From the NCBI RefSeq assembly GCF_030010625.1, contig NZ_JASCXN010000026.1:1-64000 (forward strand): a stretch of DNA of 64,000 nt. The letters run 5' to 3'. Below the pieces are notes generated by a model. It was not told where the DNA came from, ran no database searches, and saw nothing but the letters and a program-made list of their open reading frames with translations. This stretch comes from Streptomyces sp. CC208A. GTDB lineage: Bacteria; Actinomycetota; Actinomycetes; Streptomycetales; Streptomycetaceae. The position numbers and the translations under genes are program-made. Below, in pieces: positions 46,568 to 54,126 of this stretch. Each line of letters opens with the position of its first letter. The first letter of the stretch is position 1.

Positions 46568-48175
46568 ATGGCGGCCACTGGATCCGAGAAGCAGGGGGCG
46601 AAGGCGTTCTACGTCACGACCCCCATCTACTACGTCAACGACGCTCCTCACCTGGGCCACGCCTACACGACCGTCGCAGGCGACGTGCTCACGCGCTGGC
46701 ACCGTCAGCGCGGCGAGAAGGTGTGGTACCTCACCGGCACGGACGAGCACGGTCAGAAGATCATGCGCACGGCCGAGGCGAACGACGTCACGCCCCAGGC
46801 CTGGTGCGACAAGCTCGTCGAGGAGGCGTGGAAGCCCCTCTGGGAGCACCTGAACATCGCGAACGACGACTTCATCCGCACCACCCAGAAGCGTCACACC
46901 GACCGCGTCCAGGAGTTCGTGCAGGACCTGTACGACAAGGGCGAGATCTACAAGGGCGGCTACGAGGGCCCGTACTGCGTCGGCTGCGAGGAGTTCAAGC
47001 TCCCCGGCGACCTCGTCGAGGCGGAGGACGGCACGAAGCTGTGCCCCGTCCACAAGAGGCCGGTGGAGATCCTCAAGGAGGAGAACTACTTCTTCAAGCT
47101 GAGCGAGTACGGCCCGAAGCTGCTGGAGTTCTACGAGGCGAACCCGGACTTCATCCAGCCGGAGTCGGCCCGCAACGAGGTCCTGAACTTCGTCAAGCAG
47201 GGCCTTGAGGACCTCTCGATCTCCCGCTCGACCTTCGACTGGGGCATCCCGGTCCCGTGGGACGGCGAGCACGTGATCTACGTGTGGATCGACGCGCTCC
47301 TGAACTACGCGACGGCGGTCGGCTACAACGAGAACCCGGCGAAGTTCGACGAGACCTTCCCGGCGAACGTGCACCTGATCGGCAAGGACATCCTCCGCTT
47401 CCACGCCGTGATCTGGCCGGCGATGCTGATGGCGCAGGGCCTCCCGGTGCCGGGCAGGGTCGCGGCGAACGGCTGGCTGATGGTCGGCGGCGAGAAGATG
47501 TCGAAGTCGAACCTGACCGGCATCAAGCCGCAGGACCTGACCTCGCACTTCGGCGTGGACGCGTACCGCTGGTACTTCCTGCGGGCCATCGCCTTCGGCC
47601 AGGACGGCTCCTTCTCGTGGGAGGACTTCTCCGCCCGCTACACCTCCGAGCTGGCCAACGACTACGGCAACCTCGCCTCCCGCGTGGCCGCGATGGTCGG
47701 CAAGTACTTCGGCGGGGAGCTGCCGGCCTCCACGGCCGACGGCGACGCCGAGAAGGCCGTCCACGAGGGCCTGACGAAGGCGGTCGCCACCGCCGACGCC
47801 AGGATCGGCGAGGAGCTGGACTTCCAGGGCGGCATCCTGGCGGTCTTCGACTTCGTGAAGCAGGTCAACGGCTACATCACGGAGCAGGAGCCGTGGAAGG
47901 TCGCGAAGGACGACTCTCCGGAGGGCAAGGCCCGCCTGGCGACGATCCTCTACACGGCCGCCGAGTCCCTCCGCGCCGCCGCCGTCCTCCTCAACCCGGT
48001 GATGCCCGAGTCCTCCCAGAAGCTGTGGGACTCCCTCGGCGCCGAGCCGTCCCTGGGCGCCCTCGCCGACCAGCGGGTCCAGGACGCGGCCCGCTGGGGC
48101 CAGCTCCCGGCGGGCGCCACGGTGACGAAGGGCGCGGTCCTCTTCCCGCGTCTGGAGGACCCGAAGAAGGACTGA
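46568..48175 (+). CDS. metG: methionyl-tRNA synthetase
   Basis: A 535-residue class I aminoacyl-tRNA synthetase that charges tRNA-Met. HIGH-equivalent HLGH is at residues 28-31, KMSKS at 310-314. The zinc-finger insert has YCVGCEEF and LCPVH. The C-terminal helix bundle is present; no extra dimerisation domain is fused. The start ATG 46568 lies about 10 bp after a -10-like TAGGAT (46554), suggesting a leaderless message; an in-frame GTG at 46535 is rejected. A strong hairpin terminator follows. Confidence 0.96.
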   Translation: MAATGSEKQGAKAFYVTTPIYYVNDAPHLGHAYTTVAGDVLTRWHRQRGEKVWYLTGTDEHGQKIMRTAEANDVTPQAWCDKLVEEAWKPLWEHLNIANDDFIRTTQKRHTDRVQEFVQDLYDKGEIYKGGYEGPYCVGCEEFKLPGDLVEAEDGTKLCPVHKRPVEILKEENYFFKLSEYGPKLLEFYEANPDFIQPESARNEVLNFVKQGLEDLSISRSTFDWGIPVPWDGEHVIYVWIDALLNYATAVGYNENPAKFDETFPANVHLIGKDILRFHAVIWPAMLMAQGLPVPGRVAANGWLMVGGEKMSKSNLTGIKPQDLTSHFGVDAYRWYFLRAIAFGQDGSFSWEDFSARYTSELANDYGNLASRVAAMVGKYFGGELPASTADGDAEKAVHEGLTKAVATADARIGEELDFQGGILAVFDFVKQVNGYITEQEPWKVAKDDSPEGKARLATILYTAAESLRAAAVLLNPVMPESSQKLWDSLGAEPSLGALADQRVQDAARWGQLPAGATVTKGAVLFPRLEDPKKD

Positions 48176-48191
48176 CGCCCCGCCCGTCTCC

Positions 48192-48227
48192 CGAAGGCCG
48201 CCGCCCCACCCGGGCCGGCGGCCTTCG
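48192..48227 (+). terminator. rho-independent-type hairpin after metG
   Basis: CGAAGGCCGCCG (48192-48203) and CGGCGGCCTTCG (48216-48227) form a perfect 12-bp stem with a 12-base loop, 17 bp after the metG stop. No U-tract follows, as usual in this genus. Confidence 0.8.
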
Positions 48228-48259
48228 CCGTTCTCGAAGGACTTCCTCTCGACTTTCAT

Positions 48260-48301
48260 GTAAACAACAGTTCCCAGGACCGAGCCTCGTAAACTACAGT
48301 T
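48260..48301. promoter_or_regulatory. two direct-repeat operator-like boxes
   Basis: GTAAACAACAGTT (48260-48272) and GTAAACTACAGTT (48289-48301) differ at one base and are 29 bp apart. The second has a short palindrome AACT-AC-AGTT and ends 5 bp before the ATG at 48307. They are AT-rich against a GC-rich background and most likely are binding sites of the HTH protein encoded next, giving autoregulation. Confidence 0.55.
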
Positions 48302-48306
48302 GTCAC

Positions 48307-48810
48307 ATGACGTACGCAGAGGAGATCCCCGAGGAAGAACTGACCGGCCTGGAGTCGGCGCTCCACGCAGCCCTGACCCCCCTGGCCTCCTCCCTCCGCG
48401 CCCGCGCGACCGGCCGGCCGGAGGAGGGCATGTGGAAGGGAGAGCCGGTGGACGTCGCGCTCTCCGTCCTGGCCGCCTGGAAGGTCGTCGACCAGGAGGT
48501 CAAGCGCCTCACCGCGATCGCGGCCGGCACGGCGGGGGCGTACGGCGCGAGCTACGAGCAGCTGGGCGCCGTCTGGGGCATCACCCGCCAGGGCGCCCGC
48601 AAGAAGTGGCCCGACGCGGTGAGCCGCCCGGCGCCGGGCTCCGTCGCGCTCGACCTCTTCGGCGGCCGTGCGGAGCTGTCCCCGGCCGACGACGCCTGGA
48701 CGTGGACGGCGACGGCCGCCGACGGCACGAGAACCGACGGCGCCACCGCCCCCACGAAGGAGGAGGCGGCGGCCCTCGCGGGCGCGTTCCTGAAGGAGCA
48801 CACCCGCTGA
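48307..48810 (+). CDS. HTH-containing hypothetical protein
   Basis: A 167-residue protein. After an acidic N-terminus (TYAEEIPEEELTGLESAL), residues about 55-105 contain AWKVVDQEVKRLTAIAAGTAGAYGASYEQLGAVWGITRQGARKKWPDAV, a helix-turn-helix like those in small Streptomyces DNA-binding proteins. The C-terminal 60 residues (WTWTATAADGTRTDGATAPTKEEAAALAGAFLKEH) may sense a ligand. ATG 48307 begins right after the second operator-like box; no Shine-Dalgarno is visible, so a leaderless message is likely. Role unknown. Confidence 0.65.
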   Translation: MTYAEEIPEEELTGLESALHAALTPLASSLRARATGRPEEGMWKGEPVDVALSVLAAWKVVDQEVKRLTAIAAGTAGAYGASYEQLGAVWGITRQGARKKWPDAVSRPAPGSVALDLFGGRAELSPADDAWTWTATAADGTRTDGATAPTKEEAAALAGAFLKEHTR

Positions 48811-48887
48811 GGCGGCGCCGGTGTGGGGGCCGCCGAGGCGGGGTATCCCGGGCTCGGCGACGCGGAGCGGGCTGACGAGGGGCGGCG

Positions 48888-49247
48888 ATGAGTCGGGGGA
48901 ACCTGGACAAGGGCTGCCTGGCGGTCGGGCTGGTCCTCCTGCCCTTCCTCCTGGGACTCGGGTACGTGCTGGTGGTGGCGGCCTGGCGGCTCGGGCGCTA
49001 CCTCTGGACCACCGGCGGGCCACGGCTCGCCGAGGGCGATCCGGCGGCGTGGACGGTCGCCGGCATGGTCCTCTTCTTCGTCGCGGTAGTGGCCCTCATC
49101 CACTGGGACGCGGGCCGGAACGGCGGACCGAACCCCCGCCCCGGACGGGCGGTCCACCAGGGCGAGGACTGGTACTGGGAGCCCGATCCGACCGAGCCCC
49201 CGCCGAAGCCGAAGCCCGGCCCCGAGCACCCGCCTCCCCGTGGCTAG
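48888..49247 (+). CDS. small membrane protein, unknown
   Basis: A 119-residue protein with two membrane helices (LAVGLVLLPFLLGLGYVLVVAAW at 11-33, WTVAGMVLFFVAVVALIHW at 55-73) and a Pro/Lys/Glu-rich cytoplasmic tail. GGGGCGG before ATG 48888 gives a weak ribosome-binding site. No family recognised; codon use is ordinary for the genome. Confidence 0.6.
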   Translation: MSRGNLDKGCLAVGLVLLPFLLGLGYVLVVAAWRLGRYLWTTGGPRLAEGDPAAWTVAGMVLFFVAVVALIHWDAGRNGGPNPRPGRAVHQGEDWYWEPDPTEPPPKPKPGPEHPPPRG

Positions 49248-49320
49248 GGCTGCGCGCGGAGCGCCGGGCGGGGAGCGAGAGGGCTGACGCCTTTCCGATC
49301 GTCGCCACGGCGGCCGCCCC

Positions 49321-49569
49321 GTGCCCCATGGCGCCGACGCCGACCCCTCCGATCCCCCGCTGATCCTTCTGGAGCCGCCCGGGGTGTCACAGGCCGCGCG
49401 TTTCCTCACGACCGTCTCCTTCGACGAGCTGTGGAACGTCGTCGGTGCCGGGTTCGGCGCCCTCGGCCGGACCAGGCGGGAGCACCTCGAACACCACCGG
49501 GACCTCCAGGCGTTCTACGGGCGGGCGGCTTCGGCCGGCCACGTCGTGGTCAAAGCGGTGTGGGCTTGA
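49321..49569 (+). pseudogene. possible DUF1877 (YfbM)-like remnant
   Basis: An 82-codon frame whose C-terminal half reads like the end of DUF1877/YfbM proteins: PPGVSQAARFLTTVSFDELWNVVGAGFGALGRTRREHLEHHRDLQAFYGRAASAGHVVVKAV. Intact members have about 150-170 residues, and the first part here (PHGADADPSDPP) has no match to the family start. I read it as a 5'-truncated remnant; a genuine short gene is possible. Confidence 0.35.
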
Positions 49570-49699
49570 GGCAGTTGGTCCTCACTCGGCCGTGGCCGGG
49601 TCACTCGGGCGGGTGATCATGCCGGAAGCATGTGTGGGAGGGGGCCTGTCCTCCTTACCTTCGGCACGGCATCGACCACCGACCGAAGGGACGACTCCC

Positions 49700-49969
49700 A
49701 TGGGCCACGACGTGTCCGACACCTTTCGCAGCGCCTTGCCCGTCGTCTGGGTCGACGTGATCCCCGACCTCCGCAAGATGAACCAGATCGTGGTCAGGGG
49801 CATGGACTCGCTGATCGTCATGGGCGTCGCCGTCCTGATCCGAGAGCACCCCGTCGGCGTCCCCCTCACCGTCGACGGCCTGGTGCGCCGGGCCCACCCC
49901 GACGAGCGGACCGACATCATCCGGGCCCTCCACACGCTGGAGAAGCTCGGCGCCCTCTACCGCCCCTGA
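49700..49969 (+). CDS. small winged-helix-like protein, unknown
   Basis: An 89-residue protein: GHDVSDTFRSALPVVWVDVIPDLRKMNQIVVRGMDSLIVMGVAVLIREHPVGVPLTVDGLVRRAHPDERTDIIRALHTLEKLGALYR. The second half looks like a winged-helix (LTVDGLVRRAHPDERTDIIRALHTLEKLGAL), comparable to the N-terminal domain of the next gene. ATG 49700 has GAAGGGACG upstream. Possibly a partner or anti-partner of the 359-residue protein downstream. No assigned function. Confidence 0.55.
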   Translation: MGHDVSDTFRSALPVVWVDVIPDLRKMNQIVVRGMDSLIVMGVAVLIREHPVGVPLTVDGLVRRAHPDERTDIIRALHTLEKLGALYRP

Positions 49970-50268
49970 CCTGCGCCGTTCACCGGGTCCTCGGCGTCCG
50001 TCCCACCGGCGTCCGGCGGACCGGACGCCGGTCGCAAGGGAGATCAAATACCCAAAGAACCAGGGAGGATTACTCCCACCCACCCACCCTTGCGCGAGCG
50101 CGAGCGTGTGGTCACCCAGGAGAGTGAATATGCCAACTCGGCGTAGTTTGCGGTGGGTTGCCTGCCCTACGCTCTGCTCCAGCCGACTGTTCGCAAACAT
50201 ACGTCGGCCCTCGCCGGGATGGCCGTCCCAATGCGAGGGCCTACCAACTAGGAAGAAAGCCCTTCCCG
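49970..50268 (+). promoter_or_regulatory. lower-GC leader/promoter region
   Basis: 299 bp with clearly lower GC than its surroundings. It contains TGTT-CGCA-AACA (50188-50199), an alternating GCGCGAGCGCGAGCG tract near 50092-50106, and an AGGAGAGTGAATATG start-like site at 50130 opening a short frame with poor codon use. It ends at GGAAGAAAG before the ATG 50269. Probably a regulated promoter with a long leader. Confidence 0.35.
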
Positions 50269-51348
50269 ATGGATACTCTCCAGCGTAGTCCGCGCCTGCC
50301 CGTGGCGTCCCGCTCCCACGCCAAAGACCACTCTTCCCGGGGTTCTTACGCCGGGGTCATCCACGAACACACCCCGCACAAGCGCGATTTCGTGGTGCTC
50401 GGGAACCACTTTGTCCGGCACCGGTCGCTCACCGCTCAGGCGCGGGGGATCGGTGCCTTCATCCAGTCGCTCCCCGAAGGCGCCCCGGTGGACATCAACA
50501 CCCTCGCGCAGCACTTCCCGGAGGGCCGGACCAGCATCGCGAAGGCCCTGCGCGAGCTGGAGGCGCACGGCTACCTCCGCCGCACGGTGATCCGCATGCC
50601 GAACGGCCGCCTGGTCACCCAGACCGTCTGCTGCAACCAGCCGGCCGCCGCGCCCACCACCGACCGCCGCAGCCGCCCGCAGCAGCCCGAGCCCGACCCC
50701 GTACAGGAACCGAAGCCCGAGCCCGACCCCGTACAGGAGTCCGTACCGGTTCCGACCCCCGGCCCGGAGGCCGTACGGGAGCCGGAGCGCGCCCCCGCGC
50801 CCGAGCCCGTACGAGAGCCGGAACCCGGCCCCGTACCGCCGCCCGCACCCGCGGCCCGCCCCGGCCACCGCCCCCTCCCGCCCGTCCCCCAACCGGGTTT
50901 CCACGCGCAGGAGCTCCTCCGCATCGCGCTCGATGTCGTCCTCGGGCTGCGGGAGGCCGATCCCCGGCTCTACTTCTCCGCCGCCGACGCCGAGCACCTC
51001 GCCCCCGGTGTCGGCGCCTGGATCGAGCGCGGGGCGTCGCCGGAGAGCATTCGGCACGCCCTGACGACGGAGCTTCCCGATCCCCTCCTCCGGCCCGCCG
51101 CGCTCCTCGCCCACCGCCTGAGCGTCCACCTGCCCCCGCTGCCGAGCGTCCCTCCGCCGTCCGCGCCCCGGCCGATCCAGTACTGCGAGACCTGCCACAA
51201 CTGCTTCCGGGGCGCACCGGCGGACCGCTGCCCCCGCTGCGGCGGCGCCGCCTCGGAGCCGTCGGAGTACGTCCCCGAGACCGAGGAACAACGACGGCGG
51301 TACGGGTGGGGCTCCCGCGCGCGGACGATGCCCCCGGACACAAGGTGA
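50269..51348 (+). CDS. winged-helix protein with Pro/Glu linker and zinc ribbon
   Basis: A 359-residue protein. Residues about 40-125 form a winged helix (VVLGNHFVRHRSLTAQARGIGAFIQSLPEGAPVDINTLAQHFPEGRTSIAKALRELEAHGYLRRTVIRMPNGRLVTQTV). A Pro/Glu/Val-rich linker follows (about 125-205, repeats of EPDPVQEP). Residues 210-300 are helical, and the end has a zinc ribbon CETCHNCFRGAPADRCPRCGG. This is a streptomycete DNA-binding family of unknown target, often called helix-turn-helix protein. ATG 50269 has GGAAGAAAG upstream; an upstream in-frame GTG is unlikely. Confidence 0.72.
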   Translation: MDTLQRSPRLPVASRSHAKDHSSRGSYAGVIHEHTPHKRDFVVLGNHFVRHRSLTAQARGIGAFIQSLPEGAPVDINTLAQHFPEGRTSIAKALRELEAHGYLRRTVIRMPNGRLVTQTVCCNQPAAAPTTDRRSRPQQPEPDPVQEPKPEPDPVQESVPVPTPGPEAVREPERAPAPEPVREPEPGPVPPPAPAARPGHRPLPPVPQPGFHAQELLRIALDVVLGLREADPRLYFSAADAEHLAPGVGAWIERGASPESIRHALTTELPDPLLRPAALLAHRLSVHLPPLPSVPPPSAPRPIQYCETCHNCFRGAPADRCPRCGGAASEPSEYVPETEEQRRRYGWGSRARTMPPDTR

Positions 51349-51403
51349 ACCCGTGCCCCGCCGGGCAGGGGCCGACGGGGCAACCGGGGACTCGGTCGGG
51401 CGG

Positions 51404-52609
51404 TCAGGCCGCCACCAGGGTCTTGGACAGGAGCTGCGGGAGCATGGACTCGCCCGTGCGGATCACCGCGTCCAGGAGGGCCTGGGTGCCGAGGATCAGG
51501 TGCTCGTCGGCCGTGTGCTCGCGGTTGGAGTGCGAGAAGCCGCCCGTGGAGGGGACGAAGAGCATCGCGGTGGGCAGCCGGGTGGAGATCACCGAGGCGT
51601 CGTGTCCCGCGTACGACACCAGCGGCGCGCACCGGTCGGTGCGCCGGCGGCACACCTCCTCCACCATGCCGTACACCTGCTCGTCGAAGACGGCGGCGGG
51701 CTTCGCGCTGGTGCGCTCCAGATCCGCGACGCACTCCTCCTCCCTGGCCACGAGGAACAGGAAGTCCGTCAGGGAACGCTCGATCGCGTCCAGCGCCTCC
51801 TCCGTGCGGGCGCGTACCTCCAGTTCCACGCGGGCCGCGCCGGGTACGACGTTGGCGGCGGCCGGGTCGAAGGCGATGACCCCCGCGTTGCCGATGGAGG
51901 CCGGGTCGGCGTCCTGGCAGATGCCCTTGAGCTCGGCCGCGACCCTGGTCGCCACGCGGCCCGCGTCCTGCCGGAGTTCGAACGGGGTCGTCCCCGCGTG
52001 GTTGGCCTGGCCGGTCACCGTGATGGTGTAGCGGCGCACGCCGACGATGCCGGTGACGGGCGACAGGTCGAGGCCCGCGCGTTCCATGCGGGGACCCTGC
52101 TCGACGTGGAGCTCGATGTAGGCGAACAGGTCCTCGGCGTGCGGGTCCCTGGTGAGCGCGGTGGAGCCGGTCAGCCCGCCCCTGCTGCCCTCCATGACGC
52201 CCTCCTCGTCGAACCACGCCACCGTCTCCACGTGGTCGGCCATGGGGTGGTCGTGCTCGTGGAGGGTGCGCAGCACCTCCATGGCGGCGATCACGCCGTA
52301 CGCGCCGTCGAGATGGCCGGCCGCGGGCACCGTGTCGGAGTGGGAGCCGATCAGCAGCCACGGCCCCGAGGTGTTGAGACGGCGGGAGAACACGTTGCCG
52401 GTGTCGTCGTAGTAGGCGTGCAGGCCGGTGACGCGCATGGTCTTGTCGATCCAGTCACGGGCGGCCATGTCGGCGTCGTTCCCGGCGATCCGGTGGATCG
52501 CGCCGTCGGCTCCGGCACCGATCTGGGCGAGGCGGTTGAGGTCCTTCAGGAGGCGGTCGCTGTCGATCTGCGGCTGAAGGGAGTGGGTGGAGTGGGTGGA
52601 GGCGGGCAC
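51404..52609 (-). CDS. M20-family Zn-dependent amidohydrolase (allantoate/N-carbamoyl-amino-acid hydrolase type)
   Basis: A 401-residue metallo-amidohydrolase. Di-zinc ligands: His90 (IGSHSDTV), Asp101 (GHLDGAYG), Glu136 (FDEEGV), His168 in ELHVEQGP, and a late His in HSNREHT. The dimerisation-domain motif YTITVTGQANHAGTTPFELRQDA is typical of allantoate amidohydrolase and N-carbamoyl-L-amino-acid hydrolases. The exact substrate is unclear. It lies 52 bp downstream of the EamA gene on the same strand, third in a probable operon. Confidence 0.88.
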   Translation of the reverse strand: MPASTHSTHSLQPQIDSDRLLKDLNRLAQIGAGADGAIHRIAGNDADMAARDWIDKTMRVTGLHAYYDDTGNVFSRRLNTSGPWLLIGSHSDTVPAAGHLDGAYGVIAAMEVLRTLHEHDHPMADHVETVAWFDEEGVMEGSRGGLTGSTALTRDPHAEDLFAYIELHVEQGPRMERAGLDLSPVTGIVGVRRYTITVTGQANHAGTTPFELRQDAGRVATRVAAELKGICQDADPASIGNAGVIAFDPAAANVVPGAARVELEVRARTEEALDAIERSLTDFLFLVAREEECVADLERTSAKPAAVFDEQVYGMVEEVCRRRTDRCAPLVSYAGHDASVISTRLPTAMLFVPSTGGFSHSNREHTADEHLILGTQALLDAVIRTGESMLPQLLSKTLVAA

Positions 52610-52661
52610 GGTCTTCTCCAGGTAGGTCGAGGGAGGAAACAGGTCGGTGGCTGGTGGTCCG

Positions 52662-53633
52662 CTAGCGGCGGGACGAGGAGAGCGCGACTCCCGCGATGAT
52701 CAGGCCCATGCAGGCGAACTGGGCCACCGTGGACGTCTCGCCGATGGTCAGGAAGGCGAGGATCGCGACGCACACGGGCTGGAGGTAGTAGATGACCCCG
52801 GCCCGGGTCGCGCCGATCAGCTCCACCGCCTTGTTCCACACGAAGAACGCCAGCGCCGACGACGCGACACCGATGTAGCCCAGCGCCGACAGACTGCTGC
52901 CCGTCGGGGTGAACCCGCCTTCCACCGCCAGCGAGACGGCCTGCGCGGGCACGAGCATGACCAGGCCGAACAGGACCGTCGCGGCCAGGAACACCACCGC
53001 GGGGATCTCCTTCGGCTTGCGCTTGAGCAGCGCGGAGTAACCGGCGAAGGTGCACATGGCGGCGACCATCCACAGGTCACCGACCGCGAAGTCGAGGCCC
53101 AGCAGCGCCGTGACACTGCCCTTGGAGACCAGCGCCACCACGCCCACCAGGGCCAGCAGCATCCCGAGGACGCGGATCCGGGACAGGCGCTCCCCGCCGA
53201 ACGCGGCGAACACCGCGATCAGTACGGGGGAGGCGGCGGCTATCAGGGCCAGGTTGGTGGCCGAGGTGGTCTGCCCCGCGATGTAGATGAGGGTGTTGAA
53301 CAGGGTCATCCCCAGCAGGCCGACCACCGTGATGTACCCGGCGTGCGCCCGGATCGCCCGGCGGTGCTCCCAGAGCCCCCGGGCGGCGAACGGGGCCAGG
53401 GCCAGCAGAGCGATGGTCCAGCGCCAGAACGCGGTCTGGACCGGCGGGATCGTGTCGGACAGGGCGCGGGCGATGACGAAGTTCCCGGACCAGATGAGGG
53501 TCGCCGCCCCCGCCAGGAGCGGGCCGAGCCACACGGCGGCCCGCTTGGCGGTGCTCGCCGGCGGGGCGGGGGCGGGGGTGGGGGTGGGGGTGGAGGTGGG
53601 GAGGGTGGTCGGTGTGACGCTGGTGGTGGTCAC
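52662..53633 (-). CDS. EamA/DMT-family exporter
   Basis: A 323-residue, ten-span drug/metabolite transporter. Two EamA repeats are visible: LLAGAATLIWSGNFVIARALSDTIPPVQTAFWRWTIALLALAPF near the start and VGDLWMVAAMCTFAGYSALLKRKPKEIP in the second half, ending GETSTVAQFACMGLIIAGVAL. The N-terminus is a Thr/Pro repeat (a G/C-rich microsatellite at about 53565-53600). EamA proteins export amino acids, metabolites or small peptides. It is 66 bp downstream of the secreted-peptide gene and 52 bp upstream of the M20 gene. Confidence 0.87.
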   Translation of the reverse strand: MTTTSVTPTTLPTSTPTPTPAPAPPASTAKRAAVWLGPLLAGAATLIWSGNFVIARALSDTIPPVQTAFWRWTIALLALAPFAARGLWEHRRAIRAHAGYITVVGLLGMTLFNTLIYIAGQTTSATNLALIAAASPVLIAVFAAFGGERLSRIRVLGMLLALVGVVALVSKGSVTALLGLDFAVGDLWMVAAMCTFAGYSALLKRKPKEIPAVVFLAATVLFGLVMLVPAQAVSLAVEGGFTPTGSSLSALGYIGVASSALAFFVWNKAVELIGATRAGVIYYLQPVCVAILAFLTIGETSTVAQFACMGLIIAGVALSSSRR

Positions 53634-53699
53634 CGGGGTCGCTGCTCCTTCGGTGGGTGTCGGGACGGTTCGGTGGTGGTGGCCGCGTGGGGTGGCGGC

Positions 53700-53858
53700 T
53701 CAGCTCCAGCCCGCGCTGTCCCCTGTGTCGGCACCGGTTGCCTGAACGGTGGTCGCCGTGGGCCGGGCGTCGGTCTGTACGGCTCCGGCGGCGCCCGTCA
53801 GTACGGCGACCAGCGCGGCGACAGAAGCGACGAAAAGGGCGGCGAACGGGCGGAACAT
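53700..53858 (-). CDS. tiny secreted peptide, candidate signal
   Basis: A 52-residue protein with a clear Sec signal peptide (FRPFAALFVASVAALVAVLTGAAGA, cleavage near residue 26) leaving a small polar peptide of about 26 residues (VQTDARPTATTVQATGADTG then DSAGWS). ATG 53858 is chosen because AGGAG lies seven bases upstream; ATG 53864 is too close to it. It is the first gene of a probable operon with the EamA exporter and M20 hydrolase. Four GGCAGG/CCTGCC hexamers lie upstream, the same boxes as before the adjacent regulator. A pheromone or export substrate role is an inference. Confidence 0.6.
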   Translation of the reverse strand: MFRPFAALFVASVAALVAVLTGAAGAVQTDARPTATTVQATGADTGDSAGWS

Positions 53859-53947
53859 GGGCATACTCCTGCACGGCTGTGGGCGGTCGAGGTCAAGGAA
53901 TGTCCGCCCGGCCGTCCCGCTCCGCTCGGTTCGGTGAGCTCGTGGCC

Positions 53948-54033
53948 GGGCAGGACCTACGTTGCCGTGCCGGCGGAGGCGCCCGGAAGGGATCAGGGCA
54001 GGCAGCATGTGCCCCGGCAGGCTCATGCCTGCC
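53948..54033. promoter_or_regulatory. GGCAGG operator array upstream of the peptide gene
   Basis: GGCAGG occurs at 53949-53954, 53997-54002 and 54016-54021, and CCTGCC at 54028-54033. The last two form the palindrome GGCAGG-CTCATG-CCTGCC; the second is part of GGGCA-N9-TGCCC (53996-54014). The same hexamers form palindromes at 55190-55226 in the regulator promoter, so the TrmB/LuxR-like protein is the likely binder. Confidence 0.55.
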
Positions 54034-54036
54034 CGC

Positions 54037-54093
54037 GACCGGCAGCCCCGCCACCGACAGCCCGTCACCGACAGCCCGTCACCGGCAGCCCCG
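54037..54093. repeat. 14-bp tandem repeat, about four copies
   Basis: CACCGACAGCCCGT is perfect at 54052-54065 and 54066-54079, with diverged copies GACCGGCAGCCCCG (54037-54050) and CACCGGCAGCCCCG (54080-54093). It lies between the peptide-gene operator array and the 3' end of the regulator gene. Confidence 0.75.
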
Positions 54094-54126
54094 CGACCCG
54101 CCACCCCGCGCCCGTCCGCCCCCGGC

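Noticed and set aside
44501..48259. A 1252-codon minus-strand open frame opposite metG and the VWA gene
   Set aside because: It mirrors the repeats of the VWA gene and the conserved metG; no natural domain is seen.
50130..50288. Short frame starting at ATG 50130 before the winged-helix gene
   Set aside because: Codon use is unlike the genome (many A/T third positions) and the peptide looks random; treated as part of the leader.
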